Shown: positions 20,471 through 34,492, numbered from the stretch's first letter. The stretch is 64,000 nucleotides of DNA from Phymorhynchus buccinoides (GCA_017654935.2 CM065713.1:21783099-21847098), one strand, 5' to 3'. Translations and numbers: made by a program. Notes: generated from the sequence alone by a model not told the origin.

Positions 20471-20759
20471 TAGTCTTATCCAGTGCAATGTTTTTAAGTG
20501 CGCTTATAAGCTTATAGCTTGTTGTGCTCATGAAATAATTTGTGTACACTGCAATGTATCATGTCAATAAACTTTGTTTAAAACAAATGTCAGCTTCACT
20601 TTGCCATAGCGCTGGCTCTTCAAACAGCTGCATGAGCGAAAACACTACGCAAAATAACGAGCAGAAGCATTAATTCATACTTGCAAAACAAATCAGCAGA
20701 CTTGAATGAAAAACTAATACAGTGTTTTTTTTAGTACAGACTATATAAGGCGATACTGT

Positions 20760-21175
<416 letters not shown>

Positions 21176-22732
21176 ATATTTTTCCGACCATTAGGCGCTT
21201 GTGTGCGTTGGCCACTGCAAAGAACACCTTTTGCAAGAGTGAATGCCCTTGGTGGGTGGGGGAAGATGGTTGAGTACTGACCAAACAAGGGCACAACTCT
21301 CGCCAATAACCCTATTTGAGGCCACTATCTTAATGGCTGCCCTTTGCAAAAGTGAATGCCCTTTTGGATACTGATCAACAAGGGCTTAACTCTTGCCGTC
21401 AAGGGCATTAATAACCCTACCTGCAGTGGCCAATAAGGTGAATAGGGCAATTTTCAAGAAAAATCTGAAAAAATTACATTAAAATCAAAAGGCGCCCTCG
21501 TTTATAAGGCACCTCGGAAAAGAAAGTCAAACTTCGAAGCCTGTACGCATCCGGTAAACGTAAAGAGTTGGCTCCCCTTTCAATTAATCCAAGTTCCGTT
21601 TGAGCAACTTCCTGTTGTCGTGTTTGCATTTGTCTTCGTGAAAACTGGTAGAATGATAGCATTTTAAGCTCTACAATCCAATGAAGGGTTATGGTATCTG
21701 TTGGACGGTATCTCAGACGATAATAGAGATTTTGAAGCATTTTAACGCGAGTATTCGTCATATCGGCGACTCGTGACCACTTTCGATGTTGTGACTCACA
21801 GTAGACTGTAATGAACACGGCAATCGTTGCCTCTCTTTTCACAATTCTGTTCACTAATAGGGCACCCTCGTTTATTAAGCGCATAGGTCGAAATTGGAGA
21901 AAAAAATATCGCCTTATAAGCGAAAGCGTGTTTGTACATGTGTATGTTTGTGTGCGTTTCAGTGAGAATGTGTTTTTCTGTGTGTTTGATTAAATGTGTG
22001 TGGGGATGTGTGTGTATGTCTGTGTGCAAGAACGCGTTCACTCTCGTGCGTGCACGTACGTGCATGTGTGTCTGTTTTGCGTGTGTGTCTGTTGTGCGTG
22101 TGTGTGCGCGTGTGAGTTTTTCAATGCTGATTGTAAAGCGCTTTGTGCTCGATAAAAAGCGCTATATAAATATCCGTTTATTATTATGATTATGATTATA
22201 ACCCGAGAATTACAGTAAGTGCATCAATTGCTGGGCATGTTCAAACGTTATTCTAAGATTAAAACAGTGAGGCTAAGTGTCGTGACAGAGTGGCTTAAAG
22301 GTAAGGAAGAAAGATAGTAGATGACAGAAAGCAAAGAGAAAAGGCATAGTCAAAGAGCGTGACAGATTAGAGGAAGTTACAAGCACAGAACTTCCAGAAG
22401 GTGGGGGGAACTATTTATACAAAAGACTCCCCGGTGTCCCCATGACTACCTGTACATCAATGTGCAAGAAGTCATCAAGCATGATCATTCTCACACGCTC
22501 TCAAAACCAAATAAACATCTTTTTGCTAAAACAAAGAAAAAAGTTATAAAAAAAAAGAAGCAAGAATTAGTTGTCTATGGGACTAAGGAAACTACTTGCG
22601 TCATAATACATATTCATTAGTGTATGCGCTAACATCGACACTAAGCATGCGTGTCAATCAATGTACCATATTTTTTGGGACTATAAGGCGATACTTTTCC
22701 CCCAGACTCAGACCCCTGCGCCATACAATATG
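21176..22732. other. Intron with degraded MITE and repeats
   Basis: A degraded ACGGACTATAAGGCG-type element spans about 21173-21920. Another GTAAAGCGCTTTGTGCTC/(ATT)n tail is at 22132-22200 and the AACTTCCAGAAGGTGG repeat at about 22290-22410. No gene was found. Confidence 0.5.
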
Positions 22733-23208
22733 CAGACCTGTTTACCCTAATAATGAAAAACCTGGAATTTGCCACACAAAACCCCCAGAATTTCAGAAGA
22801 AAAAAACAGAATTCACATCGGTACACGACTCGTGATAAAACAGATTCAACTCGGCGCCATCGCGACCAATTTTCACTTCATTTTCTATTGAAAAGTTCAA
22901 AATTCTCACATCATCGTATTTTCCAGTGATAATATAATCTAAATGGACTCATTTCAAGCCCTATTTACAATCTCTACCATTAAAAAACTGCCCGGAAAGC
23001 TCTTCGAATCGACAGTAAAAGCCTGGCCGCCATTTGCATTCGTTTTCGGTCAACCCTTGCGTCTTTTCATACGAACGGAAACAAATAACAGACGGTTTTT
23101 TTCGAAATCCCGGAATTTTCAGCGTTCACCCGGAATTTACTATTTTACCCAGAATTTTAGCAAATTTCCGGAATAATTCCGGCAAAACCGGAAGGGTAAA
23201 CAGGTCTG
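22733..23208. mobile_element. hAT-like MITE (CAGACCTG ends, TSD AATATG)
   Basis: This 476-bp element has ends CAGACCTGTTTACCCTAA and GGGTAAACAGGTCTG, flanked by AATATG on both sides (22727-22732 and 23209-23214). It is nested inside an ACGGACTATAAGGCG-type MITE (about 22664-23298). It has no intact coding frame. Confidence 0.82.
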
Positions 23209-23298
23209 AATATGACTATTAAAAAAGTAAGAAAATCTGAATTTTGTGTAAAATTGGGTATGTGTGTGCTGTGCCTTATAATCCAAAAAATATGGTAC

Positions 23299-23688
23299 AT
23301 AGCTACACTATACAGCTAAGGGGTGGTGGGGGTTAATATACAGGGGATGTTAAGGGGGGGGGTGGGGGTGAAGGGTGTTAGGAACATGGGTGCTTCTACA
23401 AAATCCTGTAAAACCTGACACAAGTTCGAAAGCTCCTCAATGATTTCCTCCTACAGGTCAGAATTTCATCATCATCATTTTTTTTTTTTTTTGTCATCTG
23501 AAAAACTGGGGTCCAGGGGGCCGCCTCTTCCCCTAGTCCCCAGCCGAGTACAGAGGAAGTGTCCATGTTGGGGGGTTGAGGGGGAGGGGGGGGGTGCAGG
23601 TGAGGGGGGGGGGGGGGGGGCAATGCTTCCCTGAAGCTCAAGGGAAAACTTCTAAAGGGATCGGACAGGCTCCTCTTGAAGCAAAGTA
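23299..23688. other. G-rich intron segment
   Basis: Poly-G runs at 23354-23365 and around 23590-23620, and a (T)n tract at about 23477-23492. It shares GAAAAACTGGGGTCCAGGGGG with other CCAGGGG repeats. Nothing coding was seen. Confidence 0.5.
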
Positions 23689-25779
23689 CAGTGGAACCTC
23701 CCTTATAAGACCCCATTTTTGATGATTTTTGAAGGTCTTATAAGGGAGGGGTCTCATAAGGGAGGGGTCTTAAAATGGAAGGATCTTATAAGGGAGGGTC
23801 TTGTAAGGGAGGGATCTTATAAAGGAGGGATCTTATAAAGGAGAGGTCTTGTAAGGAGGGAGGGAGGGTCTTATAAGGGAGGGGTCTTATAAGGGAGGGG
23901 TCTTATAAAGGAGGAGTCTTATAAGGGAGGGGTCTCATGGGGAAGGGGTCTTATAATGGAGAGGTCTTATAAGGGAGGGGTCTCATGGGGAAGGAGTCTT
24001 ATAAGGGAGGGGTCTTATAATGGAGAGGTCTTATAAGGGAGGTCTTATAATGGAGAGGTCTTATAAGGGAGGGGTCTTATAATGGAGGGGTCTTATAATA
24101 ATGGAGGGGTCTTATAAGGGAGGGGTCTTATAATGGAGGTCTTGTAAGGGAAGGGTCTTATAAGGGAGGGGTCTTAAAGGGAGGGATCTTATAATGGAGG
24201 TCTTATAATGGAGGGGTCTTAAAACAGATGAATCTTATAAGGGAGGGGTCTTATAATGGAGGGTCTTATAATGGAGGGGTCTCATAATGGAGGTCTTATA
24301 AGGGAGGGGTCTTATAATGGAGGGTCTTATAATGGAGGGGTCTTATAATGGAGGGGTCTCAAATGGAGGTGTCTTATAATGGAGGTCTTATTAGGGAGGG
24401 GTCTTATAATGGAGGTCTTATCATGGAGGGGTCTTATAATGGAGGTCTTATAAGGGAGGGATCTTATAAAGGATGGTTCTTATAAGAGAGGGGTCTTATA
24501 AAGGAGAGGTCTTATAACGGAGGGGTCTTATAACGGAGGGGTCTTATAATGGAGGGGTCTCTAAGGGAGGGTTTTTATCAGGGAGGGGGGTACTTTTAAT
24601 ACAGTCAAACCTCTATTTTAAGACTTCCAAACAGTCAGAACAAAATGGGTCTTAACTTGGAGTTTTTTTTATAAGAGGTCAGTTTTACATACAAAAATGT
24701 AGTAAGATACATTTATCCGTTCCAAAAATGAGAGGAAAATGGGAGGAGGGTCTTCTAACGGAGGGTCTTATAATGGAGGTTTGACTGTACTTACAAAGAA
24801 AGACAATGACTTGGAGAAGCGGGTTTTATATGTGAGGGAGTCTAATAAGGGAGGGTCTTGTAAGGGAGGTAATTTTAATACTTACAAAGGGCGATGTCTC
24901 GGAAAAGCGGGTCTTATGTGGGAGGGAGTCTTATAAGGGGGGGTATTATATGGGAGGGAGTCTTATAAGGGAAGGGTCTTATGTGGAGGGAGTCTTATAA
25001 GGGAGGTAATTTTAATACTTACAAGGGCAACATCTCGGAGAAGCAGGTGTTATGTGGGAGGGAGTCTTATAATGGAGGGAGTCTTATAAGGGAGGTAATT
25101 TTAATACTTACAAAGAAGGGCAATGTCTCGGATAAGTGGGTCTTCTGTGGGAGGGAGTCTTATAAGGGAGGCAATTTTAATACTTGAGGGTGAAGGGCAA
25201 TGTCTCAGAGAAGTGGGTCTTCTGTGGGAGGAAGTCTTATAAGGGAGGTAATTTTAATACTTGAGGGTGAAGGGCAATGTCTCAGAGAAGTGGGTCTTCT
25301 GTGGGAGGAAGTCTTATAAGGGAGGTAATTTTAATACTTGAGGGTGAAGGGCAATGTCTCAGAGAAGTGGGTCTTCTGTGGGAGGGAGTCTTATAAGGGA
25401 GGCAATTTTAATACTTGAGGGTGAAGGGCAATGTCTCAGAGAAGTGGGTCTTCTGTGGGAGGAAGTCTTATAAGGGAGGTAATTTTAATACTTACAGGGT
25501 GAAGGGCAATGTCTCAGAGAAGTGGGTCTTCTGTGGGAGGGAGTCTTATAAGGGAGGTAATTTTAATACTTGAAAGAAGGGCAATGTCTCAGAGAAGTGG
25601 GTCTTCTGTGGGAGGAAGTCTTATAAGGGAGGCAATTTTAATACTTGAGGGTGAAGGGCAATGTCTCAGAGAAGTGGGTCTTCTGTGCGAGGAAGTCTTA
25701 TAAGGGAGGCAATTTTAATACTTGAGGGTGAAGGGCAATGTCTCGGAGAAGCAGGGGTCTTATAAGGGAGGCTCCACTG
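23689..25779. mobile_element. TA-flanked MITE expanded into a 2-kb array
   Basis: The ends CAGTGGAACCTCCCTTATAA and GAGGCTCCACTG are flanked by TA. Between them are about 90 short units (15-25 bp, GGAGGGGTCTTATAA-like), a second pogo-like element at about 24600-24790 (ACAGTCAAACCTCTATTTT to GGAGGTTTGACTGTA), and longer units of about 79-82 bp from 25130 on. Normal relatives are about 165 bp (31810, 33733, 50009). Confidence 0.8.
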
Positions 25780-25796
25780 TACAAAAGCTAAGGCAC

Positions 25797-26215
25797 GACA
25801 CGGGCAGCGACAATGAGCGACTTAGCGGGCTCTTTTGCCCGCCAGGTGGCATAACGCTCGAGTGGGGCTAATCCTCTCTATATTCTTAGTTGGGGATAAA
25901 GAGAGAGAGAGAGAGAGATAGGGAGGAGTCCAACCCTCTCTCTCTCTCTCACTACGCCCAACTAAGAATATAGCGTGACAAGCCCCTAGTGGTTTGACTG
26001 CCCCCTGGCGGTCAAATAATCGCCACAAGTCGACCATTGATGGTGGGGACAAAACATGGGAAGGTAGGGGGGGCTAGCCGCAAATCCACTAAAATCGTAC
26101 GACACGATTCGATCACGCAACCTCGAAGCGCGAATCCCATTTTATTCCTGGAGACCACGTGATGGAATCGTATCGTACAGTCGTACAATTTTAGTGGACG
26201 TGCGGCTGGCCCTTA
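25797..26215. repeat. Inverted-repeat elements
   Basis: At 25850-26000 a hairpin-like element has arms around TATATTCTTAGTTGGGGATAA and CCCAACTAAGAATATA; a related copy is at about 46700-46875. At 26072-26215 a second hairpin has GCCGCAAATCCACTAAAAT opposite ATTTTAGTGGACGTGCGGC. Confidence 0.68.
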
Positions 26216-27560
26216 AAGGGAGAACAACCGATCCCAGGGATCGGGTAGTTCTCGTCACAAAAGCTCTGCCTGGCGGTGGCTCGCACAACAGGGAACAAAG
26301 AAGGGAGAACCGTCTCTGTCGCCAGCTGTGATTCAAATGCAGCGCACGCGTATCGTAAGTTTGTGTTTTACGTCCTCTCGACCTGGGAAGGCACATATGG
26401 GACATCATTGCAGCACACGTTCAGCGCCTCATCTCTTTTATAGTCTGGCCGTGCCTTTAAAGGGAGGCTCGTTCTCAATTTTCTTTTTAAAACCCGAACT
26501 TCAGGCAAAGGCGGACACTTGTAAAAAAAACCTTGAATTCAGGCACTGGCCTGAAGAGAAGCACCCATGTAGGAAAGAGGAATAAGAGGGGAGGGGGGGG
26601 GGAGTACATAAATTTCTAGGGACCTCGGTGGCTTGGAGTCGATAGAGAAACGGAGAGACGGGTCGGTTGGCCGGCCACGTACGCACACCCAACAGCTGCA
26701 AGGCACACACAGGGTGAGAGGGGGGAAGGATGGTATTAGCGATTAGGGTGATGATGATGATGATGATGATGTCGATGACGATGATGATGACGATATTAAG
26801 TCAGACAACCAGCACCAGGTAGACAATAAAAATGAAGACAACCAGGGCTCCCAATCGTCCCGCAAAACAAGGGGTCCCAGGGACTCCTTCACTTACGGCA
26901 TAGAGGGTCGTAGAGGCGGGATAGAGGGTCCCAGTGGCATTGCTGAACGCTAAAAAGAATTGTTATAGTGCCTCCCTGGGACCCCCTGCACTTTCTTTTA
27001 GAGGGTCCTTTAGGATTTTAGCACTTCATAGACCCCCCAAGTCGGGGTCCCTGGGAGCCCTGGACAATATTAGGTCAGACAACAAACACGGATGATGATC
27101 ATGATGATGATGAAGATGATGACAATGATGACGATGATGAAGATGATGATGACGAAGAAGATGATGATGATGACAATGATGATGATGATGAAGATGAAAA
27201 TGATGACAATGATGATGACAATGATGATGAATGATGACAACAATGAAGACGATGATGATAATGATTATAGAGATGCCTCCCCTACTTTCTTTCTTTTCAG
27301 GAACCAAAAAAACAAAACAAAAATTAAAAATCCGTGGGAGATAATTTTTTCCTGTCAGACCACTGCCTGAACCGGCTGCACCAAACTGCCTGAACTCAGG
27401 CTTCAGGCATAGCCACATACAGACCTGCTTCTACAGCCTTTCAACATGCACTAATAATATCAAATAAATCCATGCACTAAGTGGACTTACATCCTAAAAA
27501 GAATACTCGGCAACCAACTAAAAAATATTTTTTAAATTTTTTTGGGCTGTCCCATCTTCT
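26216..27560. other. Intron with (GAT)n microsatellites
   Basis: (GAT)n tracts lie at about 26747-26790 and 27090-27265. A possible exon on the minus strand at 26617-26697 was rejected. Also present is a repeated CCTGAACTCAGGCTTCAGGC-type motif. No gene is supported. Confidence 0.5.
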
Positions 27561-28330
27561 GGGCCGTACAGTGGCCCACGCCGCTCATTCCGAATCCCAA
27601 CTCGCAGCCACACCTCTGCACGTTCAGGTCGCAGAACCCGACCGAGACCAGTAGTCCAAGAGGAGCTAATCTATGTTAGGCGGCCAGGAGGCAACCAACC
27701 GAGGAGACACTGCACTGCTGCTGAGTTACTTCGGTGGGGTTCAGTGGAGCCTGTTCAGGACACCACCTGCTAAAGCACCCTACTGATGACACTATTCTTT
27801 TAGTCACGGAGGCAGCGTGAGTGAGGTCCTCCTCCGTGGGCGCCACCACGACCGTCCATCGACAGCTCCCCAGAACACACTGATCCCCATGACTTTGACC
27901 CGAACGCACCAAGGCATAGACTGGATCGGAAACCGAAACTGAGGTCACCATGAGAGCAAGGCTTGCAAAGCCACAGAATTTGAGACATTTTTCTTTTTAA
28001 TGATTGATGGAAATGAGGCGGATGACTATGATGATGATGATGATGATAAAACTAAAATTTAACCAATACGCCAATTCTTGTGTCCACATGCGACACAATG
28101 ATTGATGGAAATGAGGCGGATGACTATGATGATGATGATAAATAATTTAACCAATACGCCAATTCTTGTGTCCACATGCGACACAAGCGGCCACATACAC
28201 CCCTGCTTCTAGCTCTACAGCCTTGCAACATGCACTTAAAATGTAAAATAAATGCATGCACTAAGGGGGGGGGTTACATCCTAAAAAGTACCAGTATACT
28301 CCGTAACCGACTAAATTTGAAAAATACGCC
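27561..28330. repeat. Unclassified element followed by tandem copies
   Basis: A non-coding, evenly composed stretch (about 27561-27990) precedes two copies of a roughly 85-bp unit with ATGATTGATGGAAATGAGGC and ATACGCCAATTCTTGTGTCC. The latter motif recurs at 28325 and 28861. It may be a retroposed element, but I do not recognise it. Confidence 0.5.
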
Positions 28331-28438
28331 AATTCTTGTGTCCACATGCGACAACAAACATCACAGCTTCTACAGCCTTGCAACACGCACATATAATGTC
28401 AAATAAATGCATGTACTAGGGGGACTTAATCCTAAAAA

Positions 28439-28826
28439 GGGTAAAGGTCAAGATGTGCCACCCCCCCCCCCCTACCTATCTCGGTTAATTCTATTTTTCC
28501 GTTATTGCCTTTGTGACCCTACATAAAGCTGTATTTTAGGAACATTTTTAGCTAATAACCTTTTTGGAATACTAACCCTAGCCCTAACCCTAGCCCTAAA
28601 CCTAACCCTACCCCCCACCCTATAAGACGGAAAAACGCAACGAACCACAACTGTGACAAATCGCGGTGTACTGCAGTACATAGTGGGGGGTAGGGTTAGG
28701 TTTAGGGCTAGGGTTAGTATTCCAAAAAGGTTATTAGCTGAAAATGTTCCTAAAATACAGCTTTATGTATGGTAAGAAAGGCAAAAATGGAAAAATAGAA
28801 TTAACCGAGAAATGCAACGACCCTAA
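28439..28826. mobile_element. Palindromic element carrying CCCTAA repeats
   Basis: The arms run from GTAAAGGTCAAGATGTGCC through GCTAATAACCTTTTTGGAA to CCCTAGCCCTAACCCTA, then inverted back. The right outer end has decayed. Related copies at 39190 and 62810. Confidence 0.78.
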
Positions 28827-29032
28827 AAAGTATACTCGGTAATTGACTAAAATTCTACAAATACGCCAATTCTTGTGTCCACACGCGACACAAGCGGAGG
28901 CACTGAATGGCTGACCCAACAATAGCACTAACAGCGATACACACACATACACACAAAATGTCTTGTTAAATAACAGTTCCTGAATACGTCAGACGCACAC
29001 ACCATACTGTGATAATAGTACTCAGGGTAGGA

Positions 29033-29070
<38 letters not shown>

Positions 29071-29557
29071 GTGGTGTGTGCATGCATGCTCATGTGTGGA
29101 TGTATTCATGAGTATACTTGTACATGAAACATGCATTCATGTGTGCATGCGAGTCCATGTACATGACTGTGTGTACGGTGTACGTGCAAGCATGTGCGTA
29201 AACATGCATATATGCATGCATGCAAGTCCATATGTGTGTGTGTGTGTGTGTGCGCGTGTGCGTGTGTGTATGTGTGTATGCGTGTGTGTGTGTTATTTCG
29301 TGTGGTTTCAGGGTTCAGTGTGCACATACACTGCATAATGTGCAAGAGCGTGTGTGCAGAAATGTTCACAGAACACTGTTGCATACAAACCCTGCCCTGA
29401 CATGCAAGGTGATAAAATAAATTCAAGACAACATGCAAAATGTAGCGCGCGTACGCACGCACACACACACTACAAAAATAGACACTCTAAAGCATGTGCC
29501 CACACGCACTGACACACACACACGCGCGCGCGCGCACACATGATAAATTATACTAAC

Positions 29558-29629
29558 CTGGTCATCGTCAGAGTTGACGTCTTCATCATCAATGGTGATG
29601 ATCTGTTCAGACTGCATCGGGGCACAATC
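29558..29629 (-). CDS. RhoGEF gene, exon 5 (acidic lead-in to LH domain)
   Basis: This is a 72-nt exon (24 codons, phase 0/0) with acceptor GTGTGTGTGCAG and donor GTTAGT. It encodes DCAPMQSEQIITIDDEDVNS followed by DDDQ. An acidic segment with an II-x-x-[DE][DE] pattern precedes the RGS-like domain in p115-RhoGEF, PDZ-RhoGEF and LARG. In p115 this acidic region contributes to GTPase-activating activity toward G-alpha-12/13 (family knowledge). It joins the next exon in frame. The acceptor lies inside a (CA)n/(GT)n tract, and alternating (CG)(CA) repeats flank the donor. Confidence 0.85.
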
Positions 29630-29793
29630 CTGCACACACACGCACACACACACAAACATTAGCTTTGTGTGAGCAAATCACTTCAACTCTTCTAGCACCA
29701 TGTACTTTTTTTACCGCTCTTGGTTGTCCATTGCATCTCAACCGACAAGAGGGGGGGTTAACAATTTTTTCGAGTGTACATGCATTGCTTTAA

Positions 29794-30031
29794 CCCTTTC
29801 ACCGCCAATGTCGCATTTATGCACCACAAAAGTTTAACACCCATGTCACTGAAAGGCATCAAATCAGGGCCTATTATCTGAAGACCCTATTTTCTTCATT
29901 TTCGGAAGTAAGGCTAGGCCTAATGTTATACATGTCAGAGAGGCATTCCCAATATTGCTGATAAAAAAATGTTCTCTACCCAGTTAAGCTTAAGGGTATT
30001 TTTGGCTGAAAAATGGCTGGCGGCGAAAGGG
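29794..30031. mobile_element. TTAA-flanked MITE (CCCTTTCACCGCCA family)
   Basis: TTAA at 29790-29793 and 30032-30035; 238 bp; intact ends. Confidence 0.82.
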
Positions 30032-30148
30032 TTAACGCTTTCAACACAACCCCTCTCGCTGCTCCGCATTCCCTCAGGACAGTGCAGTCAGGGAGTAGAA
30101 ATTCCCTCAGGAGACACGCATTGCGCCCTTTTCAATAAATTCTCTTAA

Positions 30149-30388
30149 CCCTTTCGCCGCCAGCCATTTTTCAGCCCAACAAAATATCATCAAACTTAAC
30201 TAGGTAGAGACAAACAATTATCTCCAATATTGGGAATTCATCTGTGACATGTTTAACATTAGGTCTATCCTTACATCCCAAAATTAAGAAACTAGGGTCT
30301 TTGGATAACAGGTCCTGATCTGATGCCTTTTAGCGACATGGGTGTTAAACCATTGTGGTGCATAAATGCGACATTGATGGTGAAAGGG
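30149..30388. mobile_element. TTAA-flanked MITE, opposite orientation
   Basis: TTAA at 30145-30148 and 30389-30392. A deleted sibling of about 65 bp, keeping both ends, is at 30491-30555. Positions 30560-31130 hold nothing recognisable. Confidence 0.82.
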
Positions 30389-31137
30389 TTAAACAATCTG
30401 GAGCTGATCACAGTGACTTTATTTTTGCATAGTGGTTTAGATTAATCTTTAATCCTTTAATTTGAAAACCAACTTGTTGAATTGTGTTCAACCCTTTCAC
30501 CGCCAATGTCGCAATTATTTTGTTGGGCTGAAAAATGGCTGGCGGCGAAAGGGTTCAGCGAATGAGTTGAAAGCAGCCACACCACTGTCTGCCTCAGGGA
30601 CATTTTGCCTGCAACTAACATACTAGCAGCGTGTCGGCAATGGTAAAGGATAAATCTGTGTCGATTATTCTACTTTTTCACAGAAAGTTTGCAAGTCAAG
30701 TCATTTTCTCACAACTCTCCTATCTAGTTCTTCTACAAGCCTACAATGAAAAGCGCGTAAACTTGCGCAACGTTCCCTTTTTTAAAAATATTTTTTAATT
30801 CTACCAATAAATTGTAGTGCTTAATTCTTCTTCTTCTTCAGCGATCGATGTAGTAGTGCTTAATAAACCACACTAACAATTTTTGGGAGAGAGAGAGAGA
30901 AAAAATTACGGTCAAAAGATTAAGCACTCTCTGTCGTGGAGAAGATGCAAAAGCAGCAAAGGAACGAAGAACACGAGTTACTGCATTATACTGAAATGTA
31001 CTCAAACCCGTGTTATGCTACTAACAGGATGCTGCGGAAATCGAAACACAAATCAACAACAAAAATCAAAGGCAGTTAAGGGAAGAAAAAACCCACACCC
31101 ACCGATATGCTACAAAAAGACCCCCCTCACCCACCCA

Positions 31138-31470
31138 CCCTCTCTCTCTCTCTCCCTCCCTCTCTCCCTGCCTCTCTCTCTCCCTGCCTCTCTCTCTCTC
31201 CTCTCTCTCTCTCCTCTCTCTCTCTCCTCTCTCTCTCTCCCCCTCTCCCTCCCTCTCTTTCTCTCTCCCTCCCACTCTCTCTCTCCCTCTCTCTCTCTCC
31301 CTCCCTCCCACTCTCTCTCTCTCCCTCCCTCTCTCTCTCTCTCTCCCTCCCACTCTCTCTCTCTCACTCTCTCCCCCCCCTCTCCCTCTCTCTCCCCCTC
31401 CCACTCTCTCTCTCTCTCCCTCCCTTCTCCCTCCCTCCCTCCCTCCCTCCCTCCCTCCCTCCCTCCCTAC
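31138..31470. repeat. Pyrimidine tract (CT/CCCT)n
   Basis: An uninterrupted C/T strand of over 300 bases with CTCTCTC and CCCTCCCT blocks, prone to triplex formation. The Ser/Leu/Pro and Arg/Glu frames are artefacts. Confidence 0.92.
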
Positions 31471-31809
31471 TCTCAACGGCAGATAACACACACGCGCACA
31501 TACATACATACACATGTGCGCGCGCATGAGCCCTCTCTGCGTATGTATATTCAGTACTAGGCCTATACGTAGTAGAACTACGCCGGCCTCCCCACCCCAC
31601 CCCCACACTCCTTTTTGTTATGCTACTAACAGGATGCTGCGGAAATCGAAAAACAAACCAAAAAAAGAAAGAACAGGCCAATGTCATAACTTCCGATTCA
31701 ACCACTGTAACCGCGTCACGTAACTCAAGTCACATCCGAGTTTCTGTGTGAATATCCAAAATGGTTGCACATCGCCTGAATGATGTAATGCGCTAAAAAC
31801 AAAATGGTA

Positions 31810-31976
31810 CAGTGGAACCTCCCTTATAAGACCTTAAAAAATCATCCAAAGGGAGGGGTCTTATACGGGAGGTAATTTTAATACTTACATTTACAAAGAA
31901 GGGCAATGTCTCAGAGAATAGGTCTTATGTGGGAGGGGGCCTTATAATGGGAGGTCTTACAAGGGAGGTTCCACTG
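31810..31976. mobile_element. TA-flanked MITE (CAGTGGAACCTCCC family)
   Basis: 167 bp with ends CAGTGGAACCTCCCTTATAA and GGAGGTTCCACTG and TA on both sides. Tc1/mariner-pogo type by target site. Confidence 0.8.
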
Positions 31977-32109
31977 TATTATGAAAGATCAGTGCAAAAC
32001 CACAACTGGAAAATCAACAGGAGGAGTAACGCAGCGCTGTCACTAAGCACTTTACCCACTTTTTTTAAAAACTATAAGACGATACTGGAGTATAAATGGA
32101 AATATTGTC

Positions 32110-33085
<976 letters not shown>

Positions 33086-33415
33086 CGACAGCTGATGTTA
33101 ACTGGCACATCATCGATTCCCCTGACACTCAAGCACTGATATCATATAAAAAAACTGATATGAAATCAAGGCATTTACACACACACCCCCCCCCTCTCCC
33201 CCCTCGCCACTTTCTGGGTTCCACACCCTTCTTCCTATCTGTGTGTGTCGGTTCTTTTGTCCTTTACCAGTGCCTGTGTACCTTTAGAGATAACTGAGCA
33301 GGGTCAAGGATAACCAGAAAGGCAAAGCCTTCAAGGCTCACTCGCTTTGCATTTTAAGAGATAGATCCAAATGCATCCATATGAAATCCAACGTTCTTAC
33401 AGAGCTGGGAGTGCC

Positions 33416-33417
<2 letters not shown>

Positions 33418-33490
<73 letters not shown>
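33418..33490. repeat. (GA)n microsatellite
   Basis: An uninterrupted GA repeat of about 70 bp. Confidence 0.95.
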
Positions 33491-33493
<3 letters not shown>

Positions 33494-33732
33494 GAATCAT
33501 GAATTTAAGAGATGGATAGAACGTGGTATGAAAGTTTTTTGTGCCCGAGATTTCAGTTTGAGATTATAAGGCGCGTGCACACACACACAACCAAATTTTA
33601 CACAAATTTCAGATTTTGTGACCGCATGTTACAAGGCGCACCTGATCATAATGTGCACCCCCCCCTCCCCCCCTCCCCCCCTCGCTATATCACTTTATTG
33701 TTCGGAACATTCCGTACCATATTTTCTTACTA

Positions 33733-33898
33733 CAGTGGAACCTTCCTTAATAAAAGACCTTCAAAAATCCTCCAAAATGAGGTCTTATAAGGGAGGGGTC
33801 TTATATGGGAGGTAATTTTAATACTTGCAAAGAAGGGCAATGTCTCAGAAAAGTAGGTCTTATATGGGAGGGGGGGTTTATAATGGGAGGTTCCACTG
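33733..33898. mobile_element. TA-flanked MITE (CAGTGGAACCTCCC family)
   Basis: 166 bp with the same ends as 31810, flanked by TA. A remnant of the ACGGACTATAAGGCG family surrounds it at about 33545-33725 and 34195-34230. Confidence 0.78.
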
Positions 33899-34276
33899 TA
33901 TTGCTGTTGTTGTTGCTGTGGTACCCTGGCTAAAAGACTCCAGGGACCATCCCAACAGCGGAAGTACTTGAACACTATGGTACAAATGCACCAGCTACGG
34001 ATGAGAGAACATTACGTGCGTGACCGTTTTTGATTACCCCGCCACGTGGGCAGCCACAAGTGCATCAGCTACGGATGACAACACTACGTGCGCGACCGTT
34101 TTTGACTACCCCCCGCCACTTGGGCAGCCACATTCCGACTTCGGAGGACCACTGTACATTATTATTCATATTGTAAAAAAAAAAAAAATACTAAAACAAA
34201 AAGTATCGCCTTATAGTCCGGAAAATACGATGTGTGTATATATTTAAAAAAATCTATTAAAAAAAAATCTACTGAC

Positions 34277-34492
34277 ATCGATGGCGGAGTCTGTGCGCGA
34301 GCTCAGACTGTTGCTGTCCTCGGTGGTGGTGATGGTGATGGAGGAGGAGGTGGAGGCCCCGCGGCCGTGGTGGTGGTGGTGGTGGTGGTGGTGGTGGTGG
34401 TTGTCGGGGTGGACGGGGGTGGGGGAGAGGGAGGGGGAGGTGTGGGGTGAGTCCGACATGCTGCCCAGGTCAGACACGGGCAGGGAGGCGGC
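34277..34492 (-). CDS. RhoGEF gene, exon 4 (Ser/Pro-rich linker with 11-His run)
   Basis: This is a 216-nt exon (72 codons, phase 0/0) with acceptor TTTTTTTGCAG and donor GTCAGT. The peptide starts AASLPVSDLGSMSDSPHTSP and contains PTPVHPDN followed by eleven histidines encoded by an uninterrupted CAC repeat. It then has a Ser/Thr stretch (TSSSITITTTEDS) and ends SRTDSAID. The exon is directly in phase with the acidic exon at 29558-29629. The His run is a coding trinucleotide microsatellite and is probably length-variable. No catalytic role is suggested; it is a disordered linker upstream of the LH domain. Confidence 0.78.

Noticed and set aside
26617..26697. Possible minus-strand exon (acceptor TGTGTGTGCCTTGCAG)
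   Set aside because: The donor would be the poor GTCCCT, no frame shows family similarity, and exons 5 and 6 already join in phase to give a continuous LH lead-in.
27092..27370. Met/Asp-rich or His-rich frames
   Set aside because: Translation of a (GAT)n microsatellite.
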